Shown here: one piece after another, positions 55,040-64,000 of the stretch | Layout of the letters: every line of letters starts with the position of its first letter | Position numbering within the stretch: position 1 is the stretch's first letter | Origin: Apoderus coryli | Taxonomy: Eukaryota; Arthropoda; Insecta; Coleoptera; Attelabidae | DNA: 64,000 nucleotides | Assembly (NCBI GenBank): GCA_911728435.2 | Contig: OU452200.1 | Coordinates: 30,023,715-30,087,714, forward strand | Direction of reading: 5' to 3' | Notes under the pieces: model-generated | Seen by the model: the letters and a program-made list of their open reading frames with translations, nothing else | What the model was told of the DNA's origin: nothing | The model's database searches: none | Position numbers and translations under genes: made by a program

Positions 55040-56455
55040 ATAAGTTTTGCAATTTATGTTTTTATTTAAATCAGGTTTTATTCAACTTTTTTAAACATTA
55101 AACTCATTTAGAAATTTAGATTTTGTCATTCACGCAGTTGTTTTTATTATTAATCGGAAAATATTATCTAAATGATTAATGCTTAGAATTTTAAATAATG
55201 GCGAAATACCCAAATAATGAGCCTCAATAGATTCGCGCCACAACAAACTTATAAAAGCAACAGTTTTTTTGATTTGGTAAAATAAAATTAATTAACATAC
55301 ATACTACGCCTGAATATAATTTTAAAAGTGAGTTATTCAGATCCTCTTGCTTGTTTCCTGAAAATAGTATATTGTTTTGAAACCGCACTGTCGATAGCAA
55401 GCGGTTCATTACATTACAAGCCTAAATAAACCTTGTATGTTATTGCTAGGCACGATCAGCTAATATTTAATGTCATTCTGTACCTATCCTTTTGTAAAAT
55501 AGAAGAGTTAATTACGTACATGGTATATTGTATGTATAATAACATAATAATTTTAGTGAGTATGCAGGATCAGGGTATTTTTAACAAGCCCTATCATTCT
55601 TGATTAGTACAATAATACAAGCGACAAGTGCAGATTCTGAAAAGCAAATTAGCCTTTAATTTTTACAATTTACAGGCGCCGTATTTCCATTTTAATCTTG
55701 CAGTTCTTCTTAATAAAGTTTTATTTCTCTCCTAATTTTAGGCAAAGAATAAGTGCAAAACAAAAATAACGTTTATTCTTTCCCCTATAATGTTAGGTGC
55801 TGGCTAAAACTGTTGGTCCAAACGGCCATGAGTATGTTATTTTGCAGCTGCTTTAGGTCCAATTTAACATGTAGTCCTGTCCAACTGGCATTGTTAAAAA
55901 TGCATTTGTCAGATTCCGAATAGTCGTGGAGAAATTATAATGTTCTACTCGTGTAGAACACGGCTGTTACTCGCTCAGATGATTACGACCCGCGCCGCAG
56001 GCGAGTGTCGTAATTGTCATATTCGTTGAAGAATTAGATTGGCCTGTTAGGCTATTATAACAATTACAGTAGATTTAAATATTTTTTAAGATCATACAAT
56101 TAGTTTATAAGTGTTTATTTAGAGTGCCCAAGAATTTAGATTTGGTTTTCAGTGGTTAAGAAGTGTTTCCGCAATGTTAAATTGAAAAAAGTTTGATGAA
56201 GTTCAATTTCTTTCTATTAGGTAATTAAAATCAAATAATCATAATACTAATATTCTTCAAAATGATAATTTTATTGTGTAACAATATATTATACTTATTG
56301 TTTATTAATCGTTTTCAAAAGACAATCGTAATAATTCGGAAAATTTTAATTCTCACATTATTTTCACAAAATACACAATATTTAAAAAACATGGGTTTGG
56401 GGTTAAATTGAATTAAATTTAAATTTTTTTAATGTTATGAAAAAAATATCTTATT
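55040..56455. other. No gene recognised
   Basis: AT-rich apart from a CGCGCCGCAGGCGAG-rich spot near 55990. Nothing coding. Confidence 0.45.
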
Positions 56456-56460
56456 ACATC

Positions 56461-56502
56461 AGCCAGACAAGTTTCGGAACCTATATCCCATCATCAGTGG
56501 CC
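56461..56502 (-). ncRNA. Hammerhead ribozyme motif (solo)
   Basis: CUGAUGA, extra U, stem II GGGA/UUCC (with one G-U), GAAAC, stem III AC/GU with loop UU, triplet GUC, stem I GGCCA/UGGCU (five pairs with one G-U). All core positions are intact. No GTGGAG block or tail was found nearby. Confidence 0.75.
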
Positions 56503-56563
56503 TACTTACGTTATCTTACTGTAGTTGTAACGGAGAATTGATTTGAACATAAATACAGATCTA

Positions 56564-56575
56564 TAAAGAATATAA
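56564..56575. repeat. 12-bp target-site duplication, left copy (element E)
   Basis: TAAAGAATATAA, repeated at 57103-57114. Confidence 0.85.
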
Positions 56576-56631
56576 TTTTAGTGTTTAAATGAAAGTTGAA
56601 TCTCCACAAGATAAATTTAATAGAAACTATC

Positions 56632-56677
56632 GCCCATACATGTTTCGGGACTAGACCAGTCCCATCATCAGTGGCAT
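56632..56677 (-). ncRNA. Hammerhead ribozyme motif, element E left arm
   Basis: CUGAUGA, extra U, stem II GGGACU/AGUCCC (loop GGUCU), GAAAC, stem III AC/GU, triplet GUA, stem I CCA/UGG. Confidence 0.75.
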
Positions 56678-56963
56678 GTCAACAATCGTACAAACACAAC
56701 GCTAAGACATACAATATTCCTATTTAACGATTTGTTTGTTTTGCTAAAGCCGGAATAAAATAAACAAACAAGTCGTTAAATAATCTTGAAACTTTATTGA
56801 AAAACAACCGAAATATGATATACAAAAAGAAAATTAGATCAAAAATATGTAATTGTAATTTTAATTAAATTTTAATAATTCAAATATTTTTCCATATAAT
56901 GACTGTAATAGAAATTTAATGGAATATTGTATGTCTTAGCGTTGTGTTTGTACGATTGTTGAC

Positions 56964-57010
56964 ATACCACTGATGATGGGACTGGTCTAGTCCCGAAACC
57001 TGTATGGCCG
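56964..57010 (+). ncRNA. Hammerhead ribozyme motif, element E right arm
   Basis: Twin of 56632-56677 with the stem III loop changed from AU to CU. Core, stem II and GUA triplet are intact. Confidence 0.75.
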
Positions 57011-57102
57011 ATAGTTTCTATTAAATTTATATTGTGGAGCTTCGACTTTCATTTAAACACTAAAATTGCAACTCCACTTAAGAATGGACTATTTTTTCAA
57101 AT

Positions 57103-57114
57103 TAAAGAATATAA
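57103..57114. repeat. 12-bp target-site duplication, right copy (element E)
   Basis: TAAAGAATATAA, exact match to 56564-56575. Confidence 0.85.
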
Positions 57115-57219
57115 AATGATTAATATACTAGTAAATATTTGTTTTAAGTATTTTTGTTGAAAAAAATATAAAAAATTATTATTTTAGTAATGGTAATCAT
57201 GTGCAGTAGACCTCTGTCT

Positions 57220-57625
57220 GTCAGACTGTGTGTCTGTATTCACCCTAAGTTAAAAACCACTTCTATATAAACTTTAGATAGAATATAACCTTGACAATGT
57301 GACATAGAAGAAATGGTTCACACAAGCGTTCACAAATAGTGTAAAAAGGGACCAAAAAGAAAAAATATATCTTTCGCAAAACATACCAGAAAAATATAGA
57401 TTGATATAACATCACCTACAAAATTCAGCATAAAAAAACTTGTTTACAGAGGCGTCCATAAATTGTAAAAAAAAGGGTCAACAAAATTAGACTATAAAAA
57501 TGAGATATTTATACTTACTTACGAGATATGTAAATGACAAAAAGATCACAAAAACATTACTTTTACACTTAAATATGGAGAGCTATTCGTGCTTCGAGGG
57601 CAATGGTTTATTTAAGTTGCTATTG
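57220..57625 (-). repeat. Inverted copy of the 1.06-1.96 kb repeat family
   Basis: In reverse complement it shows the same CACTATTTGTGAACGC blocks, TTATATTCTATC and the ATTGCCCTCGAAGCACGAAT...CTCTCCATATTTAAGTG flank as 1065-1800. Confidence 0.65.
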
Positions 57626-57629
57626 CAAT

Positions 57630-58755
57630 CCCTATATCGGGAACAAATCATTTAATAAATATACTCCTCTTTTCATTAAAAATAAGTAAAACATAAAAAC
57701 ATCGTGCGGTTTGTTTTCACTTAAATTTATAAAAACATTTATTCAATTATCTATTCAATCGAAATATTAACAAAAATGCAATTGGTGCGTTTAAAATTTT
57801 TTAATCGCATACATTTTTTTCCAACCTTGGTTTTATTTCGCTATATACCTCTGACATTCTTTTATAAATAATAAATACTTTTAAAAAATAAAACAGTGTA
57901 TTTACATGTAAAACAGAACTTCCCTCTTCATTTTGCAAACTGTTTTAAATCTTTACTCTCTAACGATACTTTATCTATCGAACAATAGCACTAGTATTAT
58001 GATTTCGCTCCATAAAAATTGCAATCTCCTTCAGAATTTAAAGTCATGATATAAATCGTATTGTACGAGTATTATAATGCAGGTTCTGGAAAAATGAATT
58101 GTATCTCCGATTGAACAGCAAAAATATATTCTTTTCACAAGTGAGAAGTGGTTTCCAGCAGGATCTCTGTTCCTATTGTTCAAATATATAGATGCCTATA
58201 CACGGTCACCAGTCAGAATTATCTCTTTTTTCCTCTTGTTATTTCCGCTGCCAGTAAAATCACAATGGTATATAGTTCCGGAAATACGTTATGTTTTTCG
58301 AAATCGACTAGAAACACTTTTTTTTTTCTGCCATAATGTTTATTATTGTTTTGGATTTTGTGAATATTTATGGGTAGTTGTTTTATGTAGAATCTGAAAT
58401 TGTTGGGAGCGTTGAGTATAATTTAATTTGCAGGTTTTAAACAGGTGATTCAGCTTTATTTTTTAGTTTTACGGAGAATGTAACCATAACAATGATTTAC
58501 AATTTTTCCGTTTGCCAACGATTAAATGCAAATTGTTTTGTAAATAATAGGAAGCATCATCTCTATATTTCATAGATTTTAGATAAGGGGATTTAAATAT
58601 CTCTTTTGGTGCTTGAAAACCCTAAATTGCTCTTGCATAAAGGACATCATAATTCCTGTGTAACTGCAGTCTGTTGGTTTAAAAACCACCTAAATGAGCC
58701 GAGAACCATAAAAATATGTCTAACTAGGTTAATGAAAGATTTTTTTTCTCTGGAT
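57630..58755. other. No gene recognised
   Basis: AT-rich, with short unlabelled frames only. Confidence 0.45.
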
Positions 58756-58759
58756 ATGT

Positions 58760-59080
58760 ACAGGGTGTCCCATTTTCGCTGTCCTTACGGAATATCTCGG
58801 TTATTTTTAAAAATAAAATCTTGCGGTTTTCGCGAACTTCAGCTACTTTTTTTGTGAAACGAAAGTTGCGGAGTTACAGGGCGATATTGAAAATTTTGCA
58901 TTTTGGGACCCCCTTGATATCTCGGTTACCCTCTAACTAAGCGGAAAGATAAAAACTGACCCTGATAGAGATTTTTGCATAGAATAGCGTAGTTAGGTTT
59001 TTTATGACGAAAACAATTTCGGAGATCTAATCCAAACTTATGTTTTTTTTTATATTGGAAACCCCATGTATTTTTCTCGG
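58760..59080 (+). mobile_element. MITE / transposon terminus
   Basis: Begins TACAGGGTGTCCCATTTTCG and has the AATATCTCGGTTA...GATATCTCGGTTA internal repetition usual in such insect MITEs. The second end was not located. Confidence 0.45.
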
Positions 59081-60045
59081 GCTTTTTATGAGCTTTCCAA
59101 AAATACATAGTTTTTTATATTTAAAAGTTATAAGCGTGTTTCATAAATTTATAAGAAAATCACATAATTTATCTACGGGCGAGCGCCCATTATATTAGAA
59201 ATGCATAATAATAGTACAAGTAGACACACATATTCTGACATAAAATATAGGAAACCATAACAATATGGCTCATTATAAAAAAACGCAAAACTCAAAAAGA
59301 GATGCCATGCCGATCGCAGGAAAGCACTTCTTGGAGCAAACAAATTTTAAATTTGTGCGCTATTATTGGCTATACACTCTGGATCGGGAATGTATTAGGT
59401 ATAGTTTTTCCAAAGTTAATTTGAAATATATAAATTTCACGATTCTACCAGGGCTATCCGTTCCCAGGCCTCTTTATATTATAAAAGGGCATCGAATGCA
59501 GCGTTTTTGATCCATTTCTCCCTCGCATATAAGACGTATAATAAATCGTGCCTACCAAAGGGTACCGACAGTAATAAAAAATAACTACAGTGACTGGAAA
59601 AATAATTGGGTTAACAATTAATCGAAAAAAAAAGAGTTTACAAATAAATATATGAATGAAACAAATAATTTTTGGCAACGTGTTATTTTCTCAGATTAAT
59701 CTAAATATAATCGGATGACCATCATATGGTATGGCGAAAACTTAATGAAGAAAATTTGTATCTGACAGTAAAAGAGGGGGGCAGAATATTGTAGCCATGA
59801 TTTTTTCAATGGTTTTTCGTATATTATTAAAATGAAACAAGATATATCAAATTAGATAATAATTTTTAATAAAACCTCAAGTGGAATAACATAATGCCAT
59901 AAAGTAATTTTGATTTTGGATATATTTTAATTTTCATTTTAAAATTTTTATATAAAACAATGTTTTGATTTACAAGAAATATTCATAAAAATTTTTTTAC
60001 AAAGTGAATATGTTATATTGATAACACTAAAGTTTGTTAATCTTG
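59081..60045. other. No gene recognised
   Basis: AT-rich. The frame at 59265-59510 has a YYWLYTLDRECIRY stretch but no domain that I can name. Confidence 0.4.
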
Positions 60046-60053
60046 TACCAGAA

Positions 60054-60099
60054 AGTCACTGATGATGAGAATATTTGATTTCTCGAAACATGTCTGACT
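60054..60099 (+). ncRNA. Hammerhead ribozyme motif with changed stems I and II
   Basis: CUGAUGA, extra U, stem II GAGAA/UUCUC, GAAAC, stem III AC/GU, triplet GUC, stem I AGUCA/UGACU (five perfect pairs). Both stems differ from the other copies but still pair completely. Confidence 0.8.
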
Positions 60100-60195
60100 G
60101 ACATAGGCAATGTGCCTTGACTTTTAAAATATAAATATATTTGTTTTTGTGGAGCAGACGTTTGATTTATACACTTCTTTTAGAAACTCCACAAA
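60054..60195 (+). mobile_element. Single-arm hammerhead element
   Basis: A plus-strand hammerhead followed about 55 nt later by TTTGTGGAGCAGACGTTTGA, as in the foldback family. The downstream CACTTCTTTTAGAAACTCCA is not the standard tail. Confidence 0.65.
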
Positions 60196-60589
60196 ATATT
60201 TTTGTTTCGATTCAATCAACTTTATTTTAAAATGCCGTATTTTTTTTTATTTTGTTATATTTTCTCCAATGTGTCAATTGCAGTAGGCGTGAAGCACGAA
60301 ATGTAATTTCTCTGGGGTCCCCTTATTCTACTTAATCCATGAACTAACACCAGTGAACTTAAATTTTAATTTAAAATACAGAACGTAATATAAAATCCCT
60401 TCTAGAGTTTGCGTGAACCTACAAAAACATTGGATTTTTATATAGAAAGTTTTAAAAGCTTTATTACGTAATGTTTACACCTATGTGATATATTTATAAT
60501 TTTTATGCTAATAAAAATAATTAGAACTGTAAGTAAGTCTCATTAAATATTACACAAAAACAATTTTTATTATTAAAAATTTAAAATCT

Positions 60590-61775
60590 ACAACCCAACG
60601 CTTGGAGACCACCGCCCAAAGCGTTGCTGATGCCAGCAGGAGGATTAAATGATTTCCACTGATGCATGTTTGGCATGAGGAAGGTGCCCGAAGCAAAACC
60701 AGTTACTGAGGAACAATTAGCCGCTGCTAAGACACTGATGATGGACCATTCAAAAGACGTGGATCTGATAAAGTTCTTAGAAAGACACTGAAAACTGAAA
60801 CTATTGCAGGGTCTATGCGACGTTTTAAGCCCACGTTGAATTCTGCGGAAAAACTACAATTTGCTGATTACTATCGAAAAATGGATGAGATGTTTTTTGG
60901 TTTAGGAATTAACGATCTTCATAGACTGGCATATGTTTTTTCTGAGAATAATATTTTGCATCGATTTGATTAACATACTAAAATAGCTGACCTGATTGCG
61001 TCGAGGGTTTTCTTAATTACCCGCTGGGCCTACGTCAATCGGCTCTGACAAGTTTAGCAAGAGCAATAGGATCAAAATCTTGCACAACTTGATCAGAAAC
61101 ATAATGTTTGACCCAACACCATACAAATACAATATAGACGAAACGGGAAAGAGTAAGTTTCTAAAAAAAACTCCAAAAGGTGTGTCTGTTAGGTGCAAGA
61201 AAAGATTATGAAAAATTGGGTCCGCAGAACGTGACATTACGGTAACAGCAGTATGTTTTATGGGTGCAACTGGTCAATACATGCCTCCAGGTTTTTCTCA
61301 ATATACTATCGAATGTCGAATCGAAGCTTAAACTTGGACTACCCAGAGGAAGAACCTAATTACGAACCTTCCCTGGGCCCAGCTGTTATCTATAGCAGAA
61401 GAAGATGACATTAAGTAGCCTCAATCCTTACCTGAAGTTTCAGAACCAAATTGTTCTGAAAACTCAGCAGCGTCTAGGGGAACAACACAAAACAGTTCAC
61501 TCAATAAGAAAGGTCTATCGATTTCTGAGCTTAGTACATTAGCTCAAATGTCTGAGAAAAGATGTAGAACTAAGGACCGTGTAAAATATGTAGAACGTCT
61601 GGTCCATTTAAGGAACAATTAGAAGAAAAGAGCAGAGCTAATACTGAGAAAATCAAAATAAAGATATCTTTTGTCCATTGCCACGATCTATTCGTTGAAG
61701 CCCTTAAGGAGGAACGGATAGAGTGGGGTGGCTGTGAGAAATGGTAGCAAGAGCATATGAGCATATATGCGATTT
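60590..61775 (+). pseudogene. Pogo/Tigger-like transposase pseudogene
   Basis: Plus strand, in shifting frames. The region near 60900-61000 is poor. Then come LGLRQSALTSLARAIGSK (compare the family's LSLR.PEATSLARA.GF), YKYNIDETGKSKFLKKTPKG (the first catalytic Asp in a DETG context) and GSAERDITVTAVCFMGATGQ followed by YMPPGF. This is a good match to the CENP-B/pogo DDE domain. A C-terminal SKG...KLGPCK-like and Lys/Glu-rich part extends to about 61740. The second and third catalytic positions are not visible. Many stops. The upstream TIR was not found. Confidence 0.7.
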
Positions 61776-61779
61776 ATGT

Positions 61780-62515
61780 AGAAAAATTATTGATAATTAT
61801 TTTTTATTTGTTTTTAAATTTTCTTACTTTTTAAGACACACTCTAATGTGTAAAGTAAATAAATAATAAAAGTACAGACCCTAGGCTCGATTCTTAAAGT
61901 TATAATAGACAATTATTTTAATCAAGATTCCCGGGTGATGCAATAAAACTTTCTTCTAAAACAATGTTGAGAAACGTTTTTGCATTAGTTTAAATTTATT
62001 CGACGTGATCTGATCTAACGCACGTATAAGATTATGTACTGCTATGGTTCTATAATCTAGATTCGTGCACGGTGCACGTGCTTTCTTCCATCGACCAAAA
62101 TTCGATTTTAAGTATTTTCACTTTCCGCTGTTAAATTATGTAACTGGTCTATGTTTAACCGATTTTTTTTTACTTCACCATTTTCTCATTACTTTTACGT
62201 TGATACACGGTTATTCACATTATTTAATACGATAAATTATTGTGGTCAAACTAAGCCATCACGTGGTATAAAAAAAGTTGTGTATTTTTTTTTAACAATA
62301 ACAATCATCTTTATTTCAAAATTAACATCAACATAAAATTAAATTACGTCAACTAGGTACACCACAACCACATAAGTACTACACTGATACAAACATTGTG
62401 TATTTTTAAATGGCATCAAACATTGTTCAATGGCATCAAAATATTCGGACAAACTATATGGTTCTAAATATACTAAGTACATTTTAATTTCTTTTTTAAA
62501 TAATTTAATGGGTTT
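61780..62515. other. No gene recognised
   Basis: AT-rich; nothing supported. Confidence 0.45.
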
Positions 62516-62521
62516 AATATT

Positions 62522-63058
62522 TTTTTTCGCCTGCCTGTACTTAAACAGAGTTTTACCGCCCGCACGTGCGGGCGGTAAATGACCATTTAGCGCCCGCTCT
62601 TTTTATTTTTTTCTCATAGATGGCGCTACTGTTAGATTTCCAATAATAACGTTATCATCATCTAGAGGATAACTTGACAATTAATTGAGAAAGTTTACTT
62701 AGGTAGTCGTCTGCTATTCCGCTAAACTCATTTAATTATTTAAAATTGTCCATTATTAATTAGTAATCACTTTTTAATTATTATTGTAGTACCGAAATAT
62801 AGCTAAGAGTGTACACGCTCAGTTAATACTTTGACAGTTTCTTTCTACATTTAAAATACTCAACATTGACATGTGAGCCTGTCACATAAGTTTATCTGAT
62901 CTGAGTTTGTCAAAGGATAACGCCTATTATCATGTACGTCAAAAAATACTCCCATTTATTACTGTCAAAAACTGTCAGTTCATAACAGTAATAATTAATT
63001 ATTAAAATAAAGTTCTTTTGGTTTAATATTGTAGTATGAAGAGGCAGGCGAAAAACAG
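62522..63058. mobile_element. MITE-like segment with TTTTTCGCCTGCCT inverted ends
   Basis: The left end TTTTTCGCCTGCCTGT (near 62524) is matched by GAGGCAGGCGAAAAAC near 63041-63056. It includes a perfect 28-bp palindrome at 62552-62579 and no coding frame. No clear target duplication was seen, so the limits are uncertain. Confidence 0.5.
62552..62579. repeat. Perfect GC-rich 28-bp palindrome
   Basis: TTTACCGCCCGCAC is followed at once by its exact complement. The same TTTACCGCC unit occurs inverted at 63075-63085 (GCGGTAAAGC) and 63168-63177. Confidence 0.85.
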
Positions 63059-63059
63059 T

Positions 63060-63180
63060 TGTAAGCACCACTAGCGGTAAAGCCGCTGCAGCCCTTCGCT
63101 GTATAGCTGCCCTCGCTCGCTTCGCTCACTCGTGCGTCTATATAGCGGCAGGCTGCAACGAATGCTTTACCGCCCCTTTA
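63060..63180. repeat. GC-rich island bounded by inverted GCGGTAAAGC
   Basis: GCGGTAAAGCCGCTGCAGCC and the CTGCAACGAATGCTTTACCG complement enclose a CTCGCTCGCTTCGCTCACTCG low-complexity stretch. It contrasts sharply with the AT-rich surroundings. Possibly a separate palindromic element or the end of the adjacent MITE. Confidence 0.5.
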
Positions 63181-63281
63181 TACTTAATATACTATTATAC
63201 TATTTGGTAACTTATTGTATAATTTTATACACATATAAGGTGCATTATTCGAGAAAAGATATAAACGATGTATTGGGTATG

Positions 63282-64000
63282 TCACATTAATTGTTCTTGT
63301 TTCAGATTATTTATGTCATTAAAATAAACTAGAAAAAGAATAGGGCCAAGAACGCTTCCCTGTGCAACACCAAAGGTATTCAATTTAATTTCCGAACAGG
63401 CGGTTTTTCTATTTTTGGATATTGATACTAGTTGATACCTATCAGTCAGATATGATTCTATCCATTTCAAGGAGTTTCCACGCACACCGTATAGATCTAA
63501 TTTTTTCAATAATAACTTTCTGTCAAGGCTATCGTAAGCTTTAGATAAATCTATAAACAAACCAATTGACATATTGTTTTTTTCAAGGTTTTCCAAAATA
63601 ATATTTAAAAACTCAAAGTTTGCAGTGATTTTCCCTTTGAGTAGCCATGTTGCTGCAGATGAAGTAAATTACAGTTATTCAAAGAAGTTGTCAGTCTTAT
63701 GGCATCTAGACTGACAACTTTTTTGAATAACTGTAATTTACTTCAAATACTTTAGAAAAACTAGGAAGCAAACTAATGGGTCGATAATTTTCCAAATTTT
63801 GTGAGTCTCCGTTTTTAAATAACGGTTTTATAAGCGCTATTTTTAGTTTTGCTGGGAAGATTCCGTATTTCAAAGAATTATTTATTATCCAACATAGTAC
63901 ATCTTTTATATTTATAATCGCTGACTTTACGATACTCGTAGAAATCTCATCTACACCACTGCTATGCTTCTTCTTTATTAAGTTAGCGAGCTCTCTGATT
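63282..64000 (-). pseudogene. Jockey/CR1-like reverse transcriptase, interrupted, runs off the window
   Basis: Minus strand. From the window edge: HSSGVDEISTSIVKSAIINI, GIFPAKLKIALIKPLFKNGD, NYRPISLLPSFSKVFE, then after a lesion KVVSLDAIRLTTSLNNCNLL, QQHGYSKGKS, IGLFIDLSKAYDSLDR, LYGVRGNSLKWIESYL and GVAQGSVLGPILFLVYFND, ending with a stop at 63282 before the catalytic Y/FxDD box. These are reverse-transcriptase motifs in order. Lesions: an extra T near 63785, a 20-nt inverted insertion near 63724-63743, a 1-nt loss near 63625, and a premature 3' end. In the live element it copies its RNA at the target site. Confidence 0.85.
63661..63744. repeat. 36-bp hairpin inside the LINE coding region
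   Basis: 63661-63696 pairs with 63709-63744 with one mismatch; the 12-nt loop is TTATGGCATCTA. The inner part (GTTGTCAGTC) is native coding sequence. The outer part of one arm is an insertion that copies the complement of the other. Confidence 0.85.

Larger units (their letters stand above)
56576..57102. mobile_element. Hammerhead foldback element E with tail
   Basis: A 527-bp insertion. Arms of about 145 bp (left from TTTAGTGTTTAAATGAAAG, right ending CTTTCATTTAAACACTAAA) are followed by a tail (CTCCACTTAAGAATGGACTA). The centre of about 200 bp is not palindromic, and has CGATTTGTTTGTTTT paired with AAACAAACAAGTCG nearby. Outward-facing hammerheads lie in both arms. This is the most asymmetric of the family, which helps show what is essential: arms, ribozymes and tail. 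Confidence 0.85.

Noticed and set aside
60736..60775. CACTGATGATGGACC looks like a hammerhead CUGAUGA box
   Set aside because: No GAAAC box or stem II complement follows, and the sequence falls within the pogo-like pseudogene; a chance match.
1..64000. CRISPR arrays, bacterial operons or a prokaryotic defence system
   Set aside because: No regularly spaced repeats, Shine-Dalgarno-led gene clusters or dense coding; the sequence is clearly animal repeat-rich DNA.

Overview
This window looks like intergenic or heterochromatin-like DNA from an arthropod, most likely an insect. It is AT-rich. Its content is insect-type mobile DNA: mariner/Tc1 relatives, piggyBac, PIF/Harbinger, pogo, RTE and Jockey/CR1-like non-LTR retrotransposons, and hammerhead-ribozyme elements of the kind known from Penelope-like retroelements. 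I found no intact host protein gene. The only intact long reading frame is a mariner-family transposase at 52.4-53.5 kb on the minus strand. Everything was read by eye, so boundaries are approximate unless a target-site duplication fixes them.

Layout. 1-2.7 kb: AT-rich DNA, a degenerate tandem repeat and a palindromic MITE. 2.7-11.15 kb: a near-perfect giant inverted repeat with 4.2-kb arms, centred on a foldback element with a hammerhead core in each arm. Each arm carries a dead mariner and a decayed spliced-gene-like unit. 11.15-17.2 kb: a second copy of the foldback element, then two more tandem copies of the gene-like unit, one interrupted by another foldback element. 17.2-28 kb: transposase relics (mariner, Harbinger, two Tc1/mariner families), perfect hairpins and long stretches with nothing recognisable. 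28.7-31.6 kb: nested palindromic MITEs with a third foldback element. 34-43.2 kb: two copies of a hammerhead-bearing satellite or retrozyme-like repeat, two copies of a SINE-like element with an internal tRNA-like block, a composite Tc1/mariner element and an RTE fragment. 44.6-46 kb: an internally deleted piggyBac. 47-57 kb: more hammerhead elements, the intact mariner and a LINE 3' end. 57-64 kb: a repeat relic, a pogo-like pseudogene, a MITE with a GC-rich palindrome, and a broken LINE reverse transcriptase.

The feature that ties the window together is a set of at least 13 apparently complete hammerhead cores. Twelve belong to one diverged family in which the two halves of stem II, and often stem I, change together. 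In four insertions the motif sits in two divergent, outward-facing arms. Those insertions, and one 5'-truncated copy, share a tail and 11-12-bp target-site duplications, which points to target-primed reverse transcription. One insertion appears to have seeded the 8.4-kb palindrome.
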